Shown here in pieces: positions 8,758 through 17,126 of a DNA stretch of 64,000 bases. The stretch's first letter is position 1. Every line of letters starts with the position of its first letter. Position numbers and translations under genes: made by a program. Source of the stretch: Lachnospiraceae bacterium (GTDB taxonomy: Bacteria; Bacillota; Clostridia; Lachnospirales; Lachnospiraceae); contig VSNO01000001.1 in assembly GCA_009774375.1 (NCBI GenBank), positions 14,478 to 78,477 on the forward strand, read 5' to 3'. Below the pieces are notes generated by a model. The model had not been told where the DNA came from. It did no database searches and saw only the letters and a program-made list of their open reading frames with translations.

Positions 8758-9663
8758 ATGTTGAATACAAGGATAACGATAGCGGGCGTATCATTTAAGA
8801 ATCCAGTGATGACGGCGTCGGGAACGTTTGGCTCCGGCATGGAGTATGCGGAATTTGTCGATCTGAACAGCCTGGGCGCAGTTGTGACAAAAGGTGTTGC
8901 CAATGTGCCGTGGGAGGGGAACCCGACACCGCGCGTGCAGGAGACTTACGGCGGCATGCTCAACGCGATCGGTCTGCAGAATCCCGGGATCGATGTGTTT
9001 ATAGAGAGGGATATCCCGTTTTTAAAGCAGTATGACACGCGGATCATTGTCAATGTCTGCGGGCGTTCCGTGTCGGATTATGTCGAGGTGGTGGAGAAGC
9101 TGGCGGACCAGCCCGTGGACATGCTTGAGATCAATGTATCCTGCCCGAATGTAAAACACGGCGGGATCGCTTTTGGACAGGATCCCAAATGCCTGTTTGA
9201 TATTACCAGAGAGATCAAGGCAAAGGCAAAACAGCCGATCATCATGAAACTGTCCCCCAATGTAACGGACATCGCGGAGATGGCGCGGGCGGCGGAAGCA
9301 GCCGGAAGTGATGCGCTGTCGCTGATCAATACGATCACCGGCATGAAGATCGACATTCACAAAAGAACCTTCGCACTGGCGAACAAGACAGGGGGGCTCT
9401 CCGGTCCTGCGATCAAACCGGTCGCGGTTCGTATGGTGTATCAGGCGGCAAACGCGGTCAAGATCCCGATCATCGGCATGGGCGGGATCGCGGACGCGGA
9501 GGATGCGATTGAGTTTATGCTCGCGGGCGCCACAGGCATCGCTGTCGGTGCGATGAATTTTGTCAATCCCTACACGACAGTTGAGGTGGTGAGGGGGATC
9601 GAGGCGTACATGCAGCAGTATGGGATCGAGAACCTGAGTGAGATCATCGGGACAGTGCGATAG
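8758..9663 (+). CDS. pyrD: dihydroorotate dehydrogenase, class 1B catalytic subunit
   Basis: A 301-residue FMN-dependent TIM-barrel enzyme oxidising dihydroorotate to orotate. Visible landmarks are NPVMTASGTFGSG, the substrate segment NAIGLQNPG, INVSCPNVKHGG with the class 1 catalytic cysteine, IMKLSPNVTD, the NTITGMKID loop and the phosphate-binding GMGGIADAEDAIEFMLAGAT. The ATG at 8758 follows GGAGG and gives the normal family length; the open frame reaches much further back inside pyrK and that part is not coding. It works with PyrK as an NAD-dependent heterotetramer. No other pyr genes are in the window. Confidence 0.95.
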   Translation: MLNTRITIAGVSFKNPVMTASGTFGSGMEYAEFVDLNSLGAVVTKGVANVPWEGNPTPRVQETYGGMLNAIGLQNPGIDVFIERDIPFLKQYDTRIIVNVCGRSVSDYVEVVEKLADQPVDMLEINVSCPNVKHGGIAFGQDPKCLFDITREIKAKAKQPIIMKLSPNVTDIAEMARAAEAAGSDALSLINTITGMKIDIHKRTFALANKTGGLSGPAIKPVAVRMVYQAANAVKIPIIGMGGIADAEDAIEFMLAGATGIAVGAMNFVNPYTTVEVVRGIEAYMQQYGIENLSEIIGTVR

Positions 9664-9774
9664 CATAGCGTGCGGCAGCGTTTGATGAAAGCCGCCCGGT
9701 GCATTTTTGAGCGCATATTTATGATAGATACAAAAACGAGAATACAACAGTGAAGAGACGAAGGATATGGAACC

Positions 9775-11166
9775 ATGCTTGTGAGACAGATTGACAGAGA
9801 TAACAGAATAAATAAAAAAGACAGGAGAAAACGCTTCATCGGCGCCATATGTGTGCTGGCAGCCGCGGCAGGTATTCTGACGGCAGGGGTCAAGGCAGCC
9901 GCGGCGGAGCTGCCCAGACCGGTTCCCTCTCCTGCGCGGACGCAGGAGAGGGCGCCTCAAAGGGTGCGGACAGCGCGCCAGTATATCATTGCCCAGGATG
10001 GGACAGGGGACTTTGCGACGATACAGGAAGGCGTGGACAACGCGTCGAACGGCGATACGCTGATCATCTATCCAGGGATCTACAATGAGGCAGTGCAGGT
10101 CATTGGAAAAGAACTGAACATAACCGGCATCAGCAGGGATCTCTGCATCCTGCAGTATGATACGATCTCTTACCGCACAGCGCCGCTCACCGTGGCGGCA
10201 GGAAGGATTTCAAATCTGACGCTGTACGGCAGGAGCAGCGGGGCAGGGCAGGTGGTCCTCACGGAGGAGGAGATCGCCAAAATAAATTCGGAACTTGTCG
10301 GGGACAGCTGGGACCGGCAGAAGAATTACAGGGGATATGCAGTCCATATTGATTCGGATTTCCTGTATGGAAGAACGGTCAGTTTCGAAAACTGCCGCAT
10401 TATCTCTGAGAATAACCATGCTGCCGGTATCGGTACCCGTGGAAAGAGCGCTGTTCGATTTGAAAACTGTGAGCTGGTCTCCATGGGGGGCGGCAGCTGT
10501 ATCTTTATGCATGATCCGATCACGGAAGAGATGAGCGGTGAGGCATCCCTGACTGTGAAAGACTGTACGATGGCGAGCTATCTGTGTCCCTATGTCATGA
10601 CGTTCCAGTCATACCTGCCGGAGTACAATTCATTTGCGCTGACCTTTCAGAATACGCGGGTGAGTGCCGTGGAATATGCATATGACGGCAGCTATATCCC
10701 CATGAATGTGAATACATTCTTTGATGTGGATACCCTTGCGGCGCTGGAGAAGGCCGGCGGCCTCCGCCTGGCCGGTCTGAGCAGTTCGGCGCCGGAGCTT
10801 GTGCACAGGATGACAACGGAGGATATGATCACATATGTTGAGGAGCTGGAGAAAGCGCTCGCGACAGGGAATGCTGCCAGTGTCGTCACAATCGACCTTC
10901 CGGAGGGGATCACACGGATCGGTTACATAGAGGACGGACAGGATATTGAGGATGCCATTGTGCCGTCCGGGCTTCTCAAACATCAGGTGATCGCCATATA
11001 TAATAGAAGCAATCAGCCTGGCAATGGGTGGTGCGGCCTGGACAATGCCTATCTGACACCGGACAGCTATGGGAATACCCTCGTGGAGATGAATGCTGTC
11101 ACTGTTCCCAGTACTGCGGACGGCGTCCAGACATTGTATTCTTCAGATCCTGCAGATGGGCGTTGA
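9775..11166 (+). CDS. secreted pectinesterase-like right-handed beta-helix protein
   Basis: A 463-residue exported protein. A basic N-terminus and hydrophobic segment (residues about 20-42) form a signal peptide or anchor. Mature residues about 60-350 read as a pectin-methylesterase-like beta helix: YIIAQDGTGDFATIQEGVD, NGDTLIIYPGIYNEAVQV (the GxYxE motif), then helical coils such as VSFENCRIISEN, AVRFENCELVS and LTVKDCTMASY. The usual catalytic pectinesterase motifs (QAVAL, QDTL, the DFIFG aspartate) are not seen; the nearest stretch is SDFLYG. It may therefore bind polysaccharide without esterase activity. Its 3' end overlaps the convergent LytTR gene by 68 bp. Confidence 0.7.
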   Translation: MLVRQIDRDNRINKKDRRKRFIGAICVLAAAAGILTAGVKAAAAELPRPVPSPARTQERAPQRVRTARQYIIAQDGTGDFATIQEGVDNASNGDTLIIYPGIYNEAVQVIGKELNITGISRDLCILQYDTISYRTAPLTVAAGRISNLTLYGRSSGAGQVVLTEEEIAKINSELVGDSWDRQKNYRGYAVHIDSDFLYGRTVSFENCRIISENNHAAGIGTRGKSAVRFENCELVSMGGGSCIFMHDPITEEMSGEASLTVKDCTMASYLCPYVMTFQSYLPEYNSFALTFQNTRVSAVEYAYDGSYIPMNVNTFFDVDTLAALEKAGGLRLAGLSSSAPELVHRMTTEDMITYVEELEKALATGNAASVVTIDLPEGITRIGYIEDGQDIEDAIVPSGLLKHQVIAIYNRSNQPGNGWCGLDNAYLTPDSYGNTLVEMNAVTVPSTADGVQTLYSSDPADGR

Positions 11167-11845
11167 GTGATCTGTAGTACTCATATTTGCTGATGCGCAG
11201 ACGCTCACCGGTCGTGAGCGTCACATAATCCCGGTTGAAACCGGAAACACAGCCGGCATTGACCAGATAGGATTTGTGGATGCGCAGAAATTGACAGTTT
11301 TTCGGGCGGAGGCGTGTTTCTACCATATCGAGTTTCTGGTAAAACGAATCGCGGCGGCTGGCAGTGATGATGTGGGTGCGCCTTCCCTCCGAGGCGAAAT
11401 AACGGATCTCATTTATGGGAACATGGAAGTATTCCGGCCTGACATAGTAGGAGAAGGAATCGGAATCATCAAGGAATGTTTCATAGGCGAGAGAGGCATA
11501 GGGCCACAGGTATTTCCGGCTCAGATCCGGCAGGATATACATTGGCTCCAACAGAACATCCTCGACAGGGGGAGTATAGTCCTCCTGTCTTGTGATGATG
11601 GAGATCAGTTTCCTGTTCCGGCGCTTGGCTTTCAGAACCGTGCTGCGCATCAGCCCGTCTTCCTTTTCCATGTCGCAAAAGAGGATGTCGGGACAGTTGC
11701 AGTCGAGGCACCGCAAAAGCTCATAGGCATTGTGGTAGCACATTACGGCGATCTGTACCTCCCGCCGCTGGAAATATTTTAATATCTCATTTTTCACAAG
11801 ATCCAATCGTTCATCGCGCTCATAACAGAATGCAAAGTTGACCAT
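11099..11845 (-). CDS. LytTR-family response regulator
   Basis: A 248-residue regulator with an atypical receiver-like N-terminal domain (residues about 1-115; a candidate phospho-Asp in CPDILFCDME) and a C-terminal LytTR DNA-binding domain (residues about 145-240). The latter reads VPINEIRYFASEGRRTHI, then FLRIHKSYLVN and LTTGERLRISKYEYYRSL. The ATG at 11845 is chosen because GAAGGAG lies 8 nt upstream; longer versions to 12025 lack a ribosome site. No sensor kinase is adjacent. It is divergent from spmB with a 178-bp gap and convergent with the beta-helix gene, overlapping its end. Confidence 0.85.
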   Translation of the reverse strand: MVNFAFCYERDERLDLVKNEILKYFQRREVQIAVMCYHNAYELLRCLDCNCPDILFCDMEKEDGLMRSTVLKAKRRNRKLISIITRQEDYTPPVEDVLLEPMYILPDLSRKYLWPYASLAYETFLDDSDSFSYYVRPEYFHVPINEIRYFASEGRRTHIITASRRDSFYQKLDMVETRLRPKNCQFLRIHKSYLVNAGCVSGFNRDYVTLTTGERLRISKYEYYRSLNAHLQDLKNTMSGRRPQYWEQ

Positions 11846-12023
11846 GTCGTTCACTCCTTCGTAAAATTTAACTTTTAGTTGTTTTGCAAAAGTAAATATA
11901 TACCGAAAAAGGGACGAATGGCATAGTACATTAGTACCAATTTGAGTCGTTTTTGTGTGCTGCATAATTTTACAGCCCCGGGAATATACATTAATACAAT
12001 ACAGCGTTTGAGGAGCGTCCGCC

Positions 12024-12548
12024 ATGACACGGATATCAAATATGCTGATCCCGGCGTTGATCTTCTATATTGTTGCGATGGGATTGTCACAGAAGAAGGA
12101 CATCTATGCGAGTTTCACCAGGGGGGCGAAGGACGGCATGAGGACAGTCGCCGGGATCGTGCCGACCCTCATCGGGCTGATGATCGCTGTGGGAGTGCTT
12201 CGGGCATCGGGGTTTCTGGAGTTTGCGGGCGGGCTGATCGGACATGTGATCACGTTGTTTTCTGACAGCTTTCCCAACGAACTGATCTCCCTGTTTGTGG
12301 TGAAGCTGTTCTCAGCGTCGGCGGCTACAGGACTTGCACTGGACATCTTTAAGGAATACGGCACAGATTCCTTTGCAGGGCTCGCAACTTCGCTTGCGCT
12401 TGCCAGCACGGAGACAGTTTTTTATACGATGTCGGTCTACTTCATGGCTGCGAGGGTCACAAAGACGAAGTGGACGCTTGCGGGGGCGCTTTTGTCCACG
12501 TTTTCGGGGCTTGTGGCGAGCGTGATCCTGGCGGGTTTTCTGGCATGA
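12024..12548 (+). CDS. spmB: spore maturation protein B
   Basis: A 174-residue membrane protein of the nucleoside-recognition (Gate) family, with about five transmembrane segments and motifs VAGIVPTLIGLMIAVGVLRASG, FSASAATGLALDIFKEYGTDSF and ASTETVFYTMSVYF. In Bacillus SpmA and SpmB act together in spore core dehydration. Here spmB stands alone: its upstream neighbour is the divergent LytTR gene and no spmA is in the window. The start follows GAGGAGCG. Confidence 0.88.
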   Translation: MTRISNMLIPALIFYIVAMGLSQKKDIYASFTRGAKDGMRTVAGIVPTLIGLMIAVGVLRASGFLEFAGGLIGHVITLFSDSFPNELISLFVVKLFSASAATGLALDIFKEYGTDSFAGLATSLALASTETVFYTMSVYFMAARVTKTKWTLAGALLSTFSGLVASVILAGFLA

Positions 12549-12595
12549 GCAGATTGTGCATTTTCATGAATTTTCTGGCACTTTTCATAATGATA

Positions 12596-12624
12596 TTGAT
12601 AAAACGGCCGATAGGGACTATACT
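12596..12624 (+). promoter_or_regulatory. sigma-A promoter of the two-component operon
   Basis: TTGATA, a 17-nt spacer and TATACT lie between spmB and the OmpR-type regulator. The implied transcript starts about 75 bp before the start codon, leaving room for the hairpin at 12647-12681. Confidence 0.75.
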
Positions 12625-12646
12625 TCTAATAGACAAGAAAACAGGC

Positions 12647-12681
12647 GGCAGTCGCCGGATATGCACAGATCCGGGACTGCC
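12647..12681 (+). promoter_or_regulatory. stable 5'-leader hairpin of response regulator
   Basis: GGCAGTC and CCGGAT pair with ATCCGG and GACTGCC around an 8-nt loop: 13 bp with a single bulged G. No U-run follows, so it is not a terminator. It could stabilise the mRNA or bind a regulator. Confidence 0.55.
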
Positions 12682-12707
12682 TGCAATTGTGTAAAAGGGA
12701 ATTGATC

Positions 12708-13472
12708 ATGAACAGATTATTGATTATTGAAGCTGATTTCAAGCTGGCAGAGAGACTGTGCAGGGCGCTGACAGATAACGATACACATGCTTTCAGCTGC
12801 GGGACGTTTGAATCTGCTACCGCTCTGCTTGAGAGTGAACAGTACCAGCAGATCATCATTGACACAGAACTTCCGGATGGGGACGGCAATGACATCATCT
12901 ATGAACTGGGACTTGGCCTCTACGAATCGAGGGATGTCCCGGTGATCCTTGTCGTCTCAAATGACAGGGAACCCGATATGTCGGAGCTCAGAAGACAGGG
13001 AGTGACAGATTATATCACGAAACCCTTCAACATATCTGTTCTCAAGGCGAAGGTCTGGACACAGTTCAAACGCGGCAAGAGGAATTCCAGCTTCCGGGCG
13101 ATCAGCCGTTTTGAGGCGATCGGTGCGGGCAGCCGCAGGAGCATGATCGGTGAGCACATTGTGGCGATCGACGATTATGTGTTCAACTTTGACAGCGGCG
13201 AGTACAGCGCCGCGGGCAGAAATGTGCGGCTCAACCGGGTGGAGCAGTGCCTGCTGCGCAATCTGGTGGAAAATAAAGGGATCGTGCTCAAGAAGAAGGC
13301 GCTGGTGGATAAACTGAAGCTGGAGAGCGGGACGCTGTACATAGATGAGGAGATCCTGGCAGAGGTCGTGCACACGCTCAGCAATAAACTAAATGCGAAC
13401 AATTACATCAAGACGGTATACGGGATCGGTTACCTATGGGCGCTGACAGAGGACAAAAATATGAGCGGCTGA
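12708..13472 (+). CDS. OmpR/PhoB-type response regulator
   Basis: A 254-residue two-component regulator. The receiver domain (residues about 1-120) has the acidic pair near residues 8-10, the phospho-acceptor Asp52 in IIIDTELPDGDG, and the KPF lysine in YITKPFNI. A C-terminal winged-helix domain follows (NRVEQCLLRNLVENKGIVLKKKAL ... KTVYGIGYLW). The start at 12708 follows AAAAGGG; an upstream in-frame start at 12687 is less likely. The hybrid kinase follows 61 bp later and is its probable partner. The targets are not evident. Confidence 0.88.
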   Translation: MNRLLIIEADFKLAERLCRALTDNDTHAFSCGTFESATALLESEQYQQIIIDTELPDGDGNDIIYELGLGLYESRDVPVILVVSNDREPDMSELRRQGVTDYITKPFNISVLKAKVWTQFKRGKRNSSFRAISRFEAIGAGSRRSMIGEHIVAIDDYVFNFDSGEYSAAGRNVRLNRVEQCLLRNLVENKGIVLKKKALVDKLKLESGTLYIDEEILAEVVHTLSNKLNANNYIKTVYGIGYLWALTEDKNMSG

Positions 13473-13533
13473 AGGAACTGCTCAGGCGCCGGCAGGCTTT
13501 GGCCGCAGGCGATACGGAGGAATATGGGATATT

Positions 13534-15957
13534 ATGAAAGACCAGAGAGACAAGAATATGAACCTGCGATTTGTGATCAGGGTGGTGTACTTCACCTTGC
13601 TGGCGGCCGTGCTCCTCATCACGGTGCTGATCTGTCTGCAGGCTCCGGTGCAGCGTCATTTTAAGAATGTCGGAAAAAATGATGTGTGGTTTGGCGATGG
13701 CTGGCATTATACCGGCGTGACAGGGGAAAAGGGGGAGATAGTGCCGCGGGCAGAGCACTATCTGCCAGTCCATACAGAGGATGGACATGTATCGCTCACA
13801 AAGACACTTGACTTCACGCCGTCCGTGGAGGAATATCTGTGCTTTCGGACAAGGGCACTTGACACGGTAGTCTACGTCAACGGTACTGTATGGTATGAGT
13901 ACTATTTCCGCGAGGAATACCGCGCTCACAGCAGGCGCATGTATATGCTGCATCAGGTGCCGGCGTCGGGGCTGAAGGCGGGGGACACGATCACGATAGA
14001 ACTCGACAACGAGACTAGGAATGAGAGTTCGACGATCCAGTTTATGGCGCTTGGTGACAGATATGCCCTGATCCGCCACATCCTGTCCGAGACGAAAGAC
14101 AGTCTCATCATCTGTGTGGCCGCCATTGTGCTCATCATATTGAATCTGGTCGCGAGCCATTCCGCGATCCTGATCGACAAGCTGCGTGACGTCCGGCCTC
14201 TCAAGTGGCTTACGCTGTTTCTGATCCTGGCTGTGATCTATATCGCGACGGACAGCGGCTGTATGGAGAGCTTTGTCGAGCGGATCTCCATCATCAGCTG
14301 GCTGAACAATATCTCCATGCTCCTGCTGCCTGTCCCGATCGTGCTGTTTGCGGAGTACGCGTTCTTTCCGGGTCAGGTGCGCTATGATGTGCTGGCTCTT
14401 GTCAATTTTATGGTCGTGGCGGCAAGCGTGGCGTCCTATGTGTTCTTCGCAAAGAGTATATCGGACTTTTATATTTTTGTGCATGCGCTCATCGTAGTCG
14501 ATATCGCGGCATGCGTGCTGAGCTTTATGCAGGAAAAAAACGTACCGTCAGCCGAGGTGGTCCTGGGATTCTGCGCAGTGATCCTGTCCACTCTGGCGAG
14601 CATAGTCTTTTACTGGAATGAGGTCATCTATCCGTGCTCGATCGCATTTGGATACGGACTGCTGGTCTTTAGCGGCTGTATGCTGGTCTGGATCGTTCGC
14701 AACCGCAACGAGCTCAACCGCATGAGGGAGGAGGCGGATCACGCCATCATGGAGCGCGAAAAAGCTGCGGCGGAGGAGGCGAGTGAACAGAAGAGCCGTT
14801 TTCTGTCCCATATGTCCCACGAGATCCGCACGCCGCTCAACGCGATCCTTGGACTGAACGAGCTGATCATGCACGAGACGGAGAAGGGCAGCATCAGGAA
14901 ATATTCCGCCGATATCCAGAGCGCGGGCAGGACACTGCTGGCGCTGATAAACGACATTCTCGACTTCTCAAAGATCGAGACCGGAAAAATGGATATCACA
15001 GCTTCGGACTATTCGCTCTCCTCGCTGCTCAACGACGTTGTGGTGATGACACAGGAACGGATCGAAAACGAAGGACTGGAGCTGCGTCTGGACATCGACG
15101 GAACGATCCCGGACCTGCTCTACGGCGATGAAGTGCGGATCAAGCAGATCATGCTGAACCTGATGACCAATGCTGTGAAGTACACGAAAAAAGGCTGGGT
15201 GGAGCTCTGCGTCAGAAAGCAGGGCGTTTCGGAGTGTCAGGACGGCGGGGACATCCTGCTCGATATCAGGGTGTCAGACAGCGGTGTCGGGATCAGGGAA
15301 GAGGACATGTCAAGACTCTTCGCCGAGTTTGAACGGCTCGACCGGCTCAAAAACAGGAGCATCGAGGGGAGCGGTCTGGGGCTTAGCATCGCATCGCGGC
15401 TGGCAGGGCTGATGGATGGCAGGATCAGTGTGGAGAGCGAGTACGGAAAGGGCTCCTGCTTCAGCGTGCTGATCCCGCAGAAGGTCGTCTCGAAGGCGCC
15501 GATCGGCGATTACAAAAAGCGTTTCGAGCTGCTTGGCAGCGAGAAGGGCGGACAGGGCGGGGAAGGTCTGGACACGATGCGCTTCCCAGGCAAAAGAGTG
15601 TTTGTGGTGGATGACAATGAGATGAATCTCGAGGTGATCGCCTCGATCCTGGAGATGCTGGACATAGAGGTCACCCGCGCAGACGGGGGACAGGCGGCGA
15701 TCAACCACCTGGACGTGGAGGTGTATGACCTGATTCTGACAGATGACATGATGCCGGAGATCAGCGGGACAGAGCTGATGCAGTACCTTCATGGGAATGC
15801 AGGGAGTGCAAGCCACAGCACGCCGATCGTCGTCCTGACAGCGAACGCCATAGTGGGCGCGCGGGAGGATTATATCAGGAAAGGGTTTGACGATTTCATG
15901 ACAAAGCCGATCGATGTGGATGTTCTGCAGAAAATACTAATGAAATACTTAAATTAG
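13534..15957 (+). CDS. hybrid sensor histidine kinase
   Basis: An 807-residue membrane kinase. A first transmembrane helix (residues about 12-32) is followed by an extracellular domain of about 160 residues. Then come some seven hydrophobic segments to residue 390 in a 7TM-like arrangement, and a coiled coil. The HisKA domain has His429 in SHMSHEIRTPLNAI. The ATPase domain has NLMTNAVKYTKKG, DSGVGI and GSGLGLSIA. The C-terminal receiver (residues about 690-807) has Asp737 in LILTDDMMPE. It probably phosphorylates the OmpR-type regulator upstream. The external beta-rich domain plus 7TM arrangement resembles carbohydrate- or small-molecule-sensing 7TMR kinases; the ligand is unknown. Confidence 0.9.
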   Translation: MKDQRDKNMNLRFVIRVVYFTLLAAVLLITVLICLQAPVQRHFKNVGKNDVWFGDGWHYTGVTGEKGEIVPRAEHYLPVHTEDGHVSLTKTLDFTPSVEEYLCFRTRALDTVVYVNGTVWYEYYFREEYRAHSRRMYMLHQVPASGLKAGDTITIELDNETRNESSTIQFMALGDRYALIRHILSETKDSLIICVAAIVLIILNLVASHSAILIDKLRDVRPLKWLTLFLILAVIYIATDSGCMESFVERISIISWLNNISMLLLPVPIVLFAEYAFFPGQVRYDVLALVNFMVVAASVASYVFFAKSISDFYIFVHALIVVDIAACVLSFMQEKNVPSAEVVLGFCAVILSTLASIVFYWNEVIYPCSIAFGYGLLVFSGCMLVWIVRNRNELNRMREEADHAIMEREKAAAEEASEQKSRFLSHMSHEIRTPLNAILGLNELIMHETEKGSIRKYSADIQSAGRTLLALINDILDFSKIETGKMDITASDYSLSSLLNDVVVMTQERIENEGLELRLDIDGTIPDLLYGDEVRIKQIMLNLMTNAVKYTKKGWVELCVRKQGVSECQDGGDILLDIRVSDSGVGIREEDMSRLFAEFERLDRLKNRSIEGSGLGLSIASRLAGLMDGRISVESEYGKGSCFSVLIPQKVVSKAPIGDYKKRFELLGSEKGGQGGEGLDTMRFPGKRVFVVDDNEMNLEVIASILEMLDIEVTRADGGQAAINHLDVEVYDLILTDDMMPEISGTELMQYLHGNAGSASHSTPIVVLTANAIVGAREDYIRKGFDDFMTKPIDVDVLQKILMKYLN

Positions 15958-15987
15958 GTCTTTTTTTCGTGAAAAAGACGGTTTTTT
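15958..15987 (+). terminator. terminator after hybrid kinase
   Basis: GTCTTTTT and AAAAAGAC form an 8-bp stem with a 6-nt loop, then GGTTTTTT. The stem begins at the last base of the kinase reading frame plus one. Confidence 0.75.
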
Positions 15988-16017
15988 GATAAATCTTTAA
16001 AAATTCTTAAAAAAACA

Positions 16018-16046
16018 TTGACTTTTGCCCTGAAAAAACGGACAAT
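16018..16046 (+). promoter_or_regulatory. possible promoter of HPr-like gene
   Basis: TTGACT, 17 nt and GACAAT; the -10 is weak. The palindromic motif at 16061-16078 lies just downstream, near the expected transcription start. Confidence 0.4.
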
Positions 16047-16060
16047 AATACATAGTAAAT

Positions 16061-16078
16061 TTTAAGCAATTATTACAT
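16061..16078 (+). promoter_or_regulatory. putative operator shared with MsmX-like gene
   Basis: TTTAAGCAATTATTACAT matches 16 of 18 bases of the motif at 19377-19394. Both copies lie upstream of genes linked to sugar uptake or catabolite control. Confidence 0.35.
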
Positions 16079-16182
16079 TATATTGAGGGAGCGTATCGCT
16101 ATGCGATGACTTTCGTTTACAAAATTGTGCGGATTGAATTTATGGAATGCAGCAATACAGGATGGTAACGGAGGGGTTCGGT

Positions 16183-16437
16183 GTGTTAAAAAGAGAAGTT
16201 AAGGTAAAGGAAATCGAGAAAAAATATGATCATCCACTGGCAGAGATCGTACAGATCGCAAGCCAGTACAAGAGCGAGATCCTGCTGGAGTATGACAAAT
16301 ACAGGATCAACGCGAAGAGCATCATGGGGATCATTGCATTTAATCCCTCAGAGGGAATGAACGTGACGATCGCCGCGGAGGGAAATGACGAGGGCGAGGC
16401 TGTCGAGGCGCTCGAAAAATTCTTTATATGCCAGTAA
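16183..16437 (+). CDS. HPr-family protein lacking catalytic His15 (Crh-like)
   Basis: An 84-residue PTS HPr fold. Starting at GTG 16183 (GGAGGGG upstream), numbering fits HPr exactly: the position of catalytic His15 is Tyr15 (KKYDHPLAEIVQ) and Arg17 is His. Ser46, the HPr-kinase target, is kept in NAKSIMGI, as is the C-terminal VEALEKFF helix. It should therefore not carry phosphate from enzyme I to PTS permeases but could be phosphorylated on Ser46 and act in catabolite control, as Bacillus Crh (Gln15) does. It stands alone, with its own terminator and no ptsI or hprK nearby. The function is inferred. Confidence 0.85.
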   Translation: MLKREVKVKEIEKKYDHPLAEIVQIASQYKSEILLEYDKYRINAKSIMGIIAFNPSEGMNVTIAAEGNDEGEAVEALEKFFICQ

Positions 16438-16445
16438 AACAGCAG

Positions 16446-16480
16446 GACACAGGCTTGGTGACAGAGTCTGTGTCTTTTTT
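16446..16480 (+). terminator. terminator of HPr-like gene
   Basis: GACACAG pairs with CTGTGTC around a 15-nt loop, and TTTTTTT follows. It lies 9 bp after the stop. Confidence 0.8.
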
Positions 16481-16578
16481 GCTGAATTTGTGACAAAAAA
16501 TATACAATCTGGAAAAGATGTGTTATACTAGAGCGTGTATGAAAAAGACTCTTAAAAAGTAAGAAGGTGACTGATGAG

Positions 16579-17091
16579 ATGGAGTTCAGGCAAAGGCCGG
16601 GAAGAAATATCATCAAGCCGGTGAGGATCTCCATAAGACCAGCATACCGCAGTGAGTGGGATGATGCCATGGCGCTGGCGTGGCGCACGTTCATGCAGTT
16701 TGAGGCGCAGGACTACACGCCGGAGGGCGTTGGGAGTTTTCAGGATTTTATCACGGATACAGTGTTATACAGAATGTTCATGCTGGGAGTGTACCAGCTT
16801 TTTGGCGCGTTTGACAACGGCAGGATGGTCGGGATGCTCAGCCTCAGGGCGGAGACGCACATATCGCTTCTCTTTGTGGATGGGAAGTATCACAGGAGGG
16901 GGATCGGCAGGGGGCTGATCGAGTATGTGAGCCAGTACGTCCTGACGGAGGAGGGGCACGGCAGCATCACGGTCAATGCAGCGCCTTATGCGACGGGCTT
17001 CTACCACCGCATGGGGTTTGTGGACACGGACACGGAACAGGCCTGCGACGGCATCCGGTACACGCCGATGAAGCGGGAGATCGTTTTGTGA
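16579..17091 (+). CDS. GNAT-family N-acetyltransferase
   Basis: A 170-residue acetyl-CoA-dependent acetyltransferase. It has the GNAT core: an N-terminal strand/helix ISIRPAYRSEWDDAMALAWRTF, a strand MVGMLSLRAETHISLLFVDGKYHRRGIGRGLIEYV with the R/Q-x-x-G-x-G/A acetyl-CoA loop (HRRGIGRGL), and the C-terminal ITVNAAPYATGFYHRMGFV. The ATG at 16579 is preferred to GTG 16567 because AAGAAGG lies 11 nt upstream. The substrate is unknown. It is followed 35 bp later by the HD-GYP gene. Confidence 0.85.
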   Translation: MEFRQRPGRNIIKPVRISIRPAYRSEWDDAMALAWRTFMQFEAQDYTPEGVGSFQDFITDTVLYRMFMLGVYQLFGAFDNGRMVGMLSLRAETHISLLFVDGKYHRRGIGRGLIEYVSQYVLTEEGHGSITVNAAPYATGFYHRMGFVDTDTEQACDGIRYTPMKREIVL

Positions 17092-17126
17092 ATTATTGAT
17101 CAAGAATACATAAAAGAGGTGGGGAA

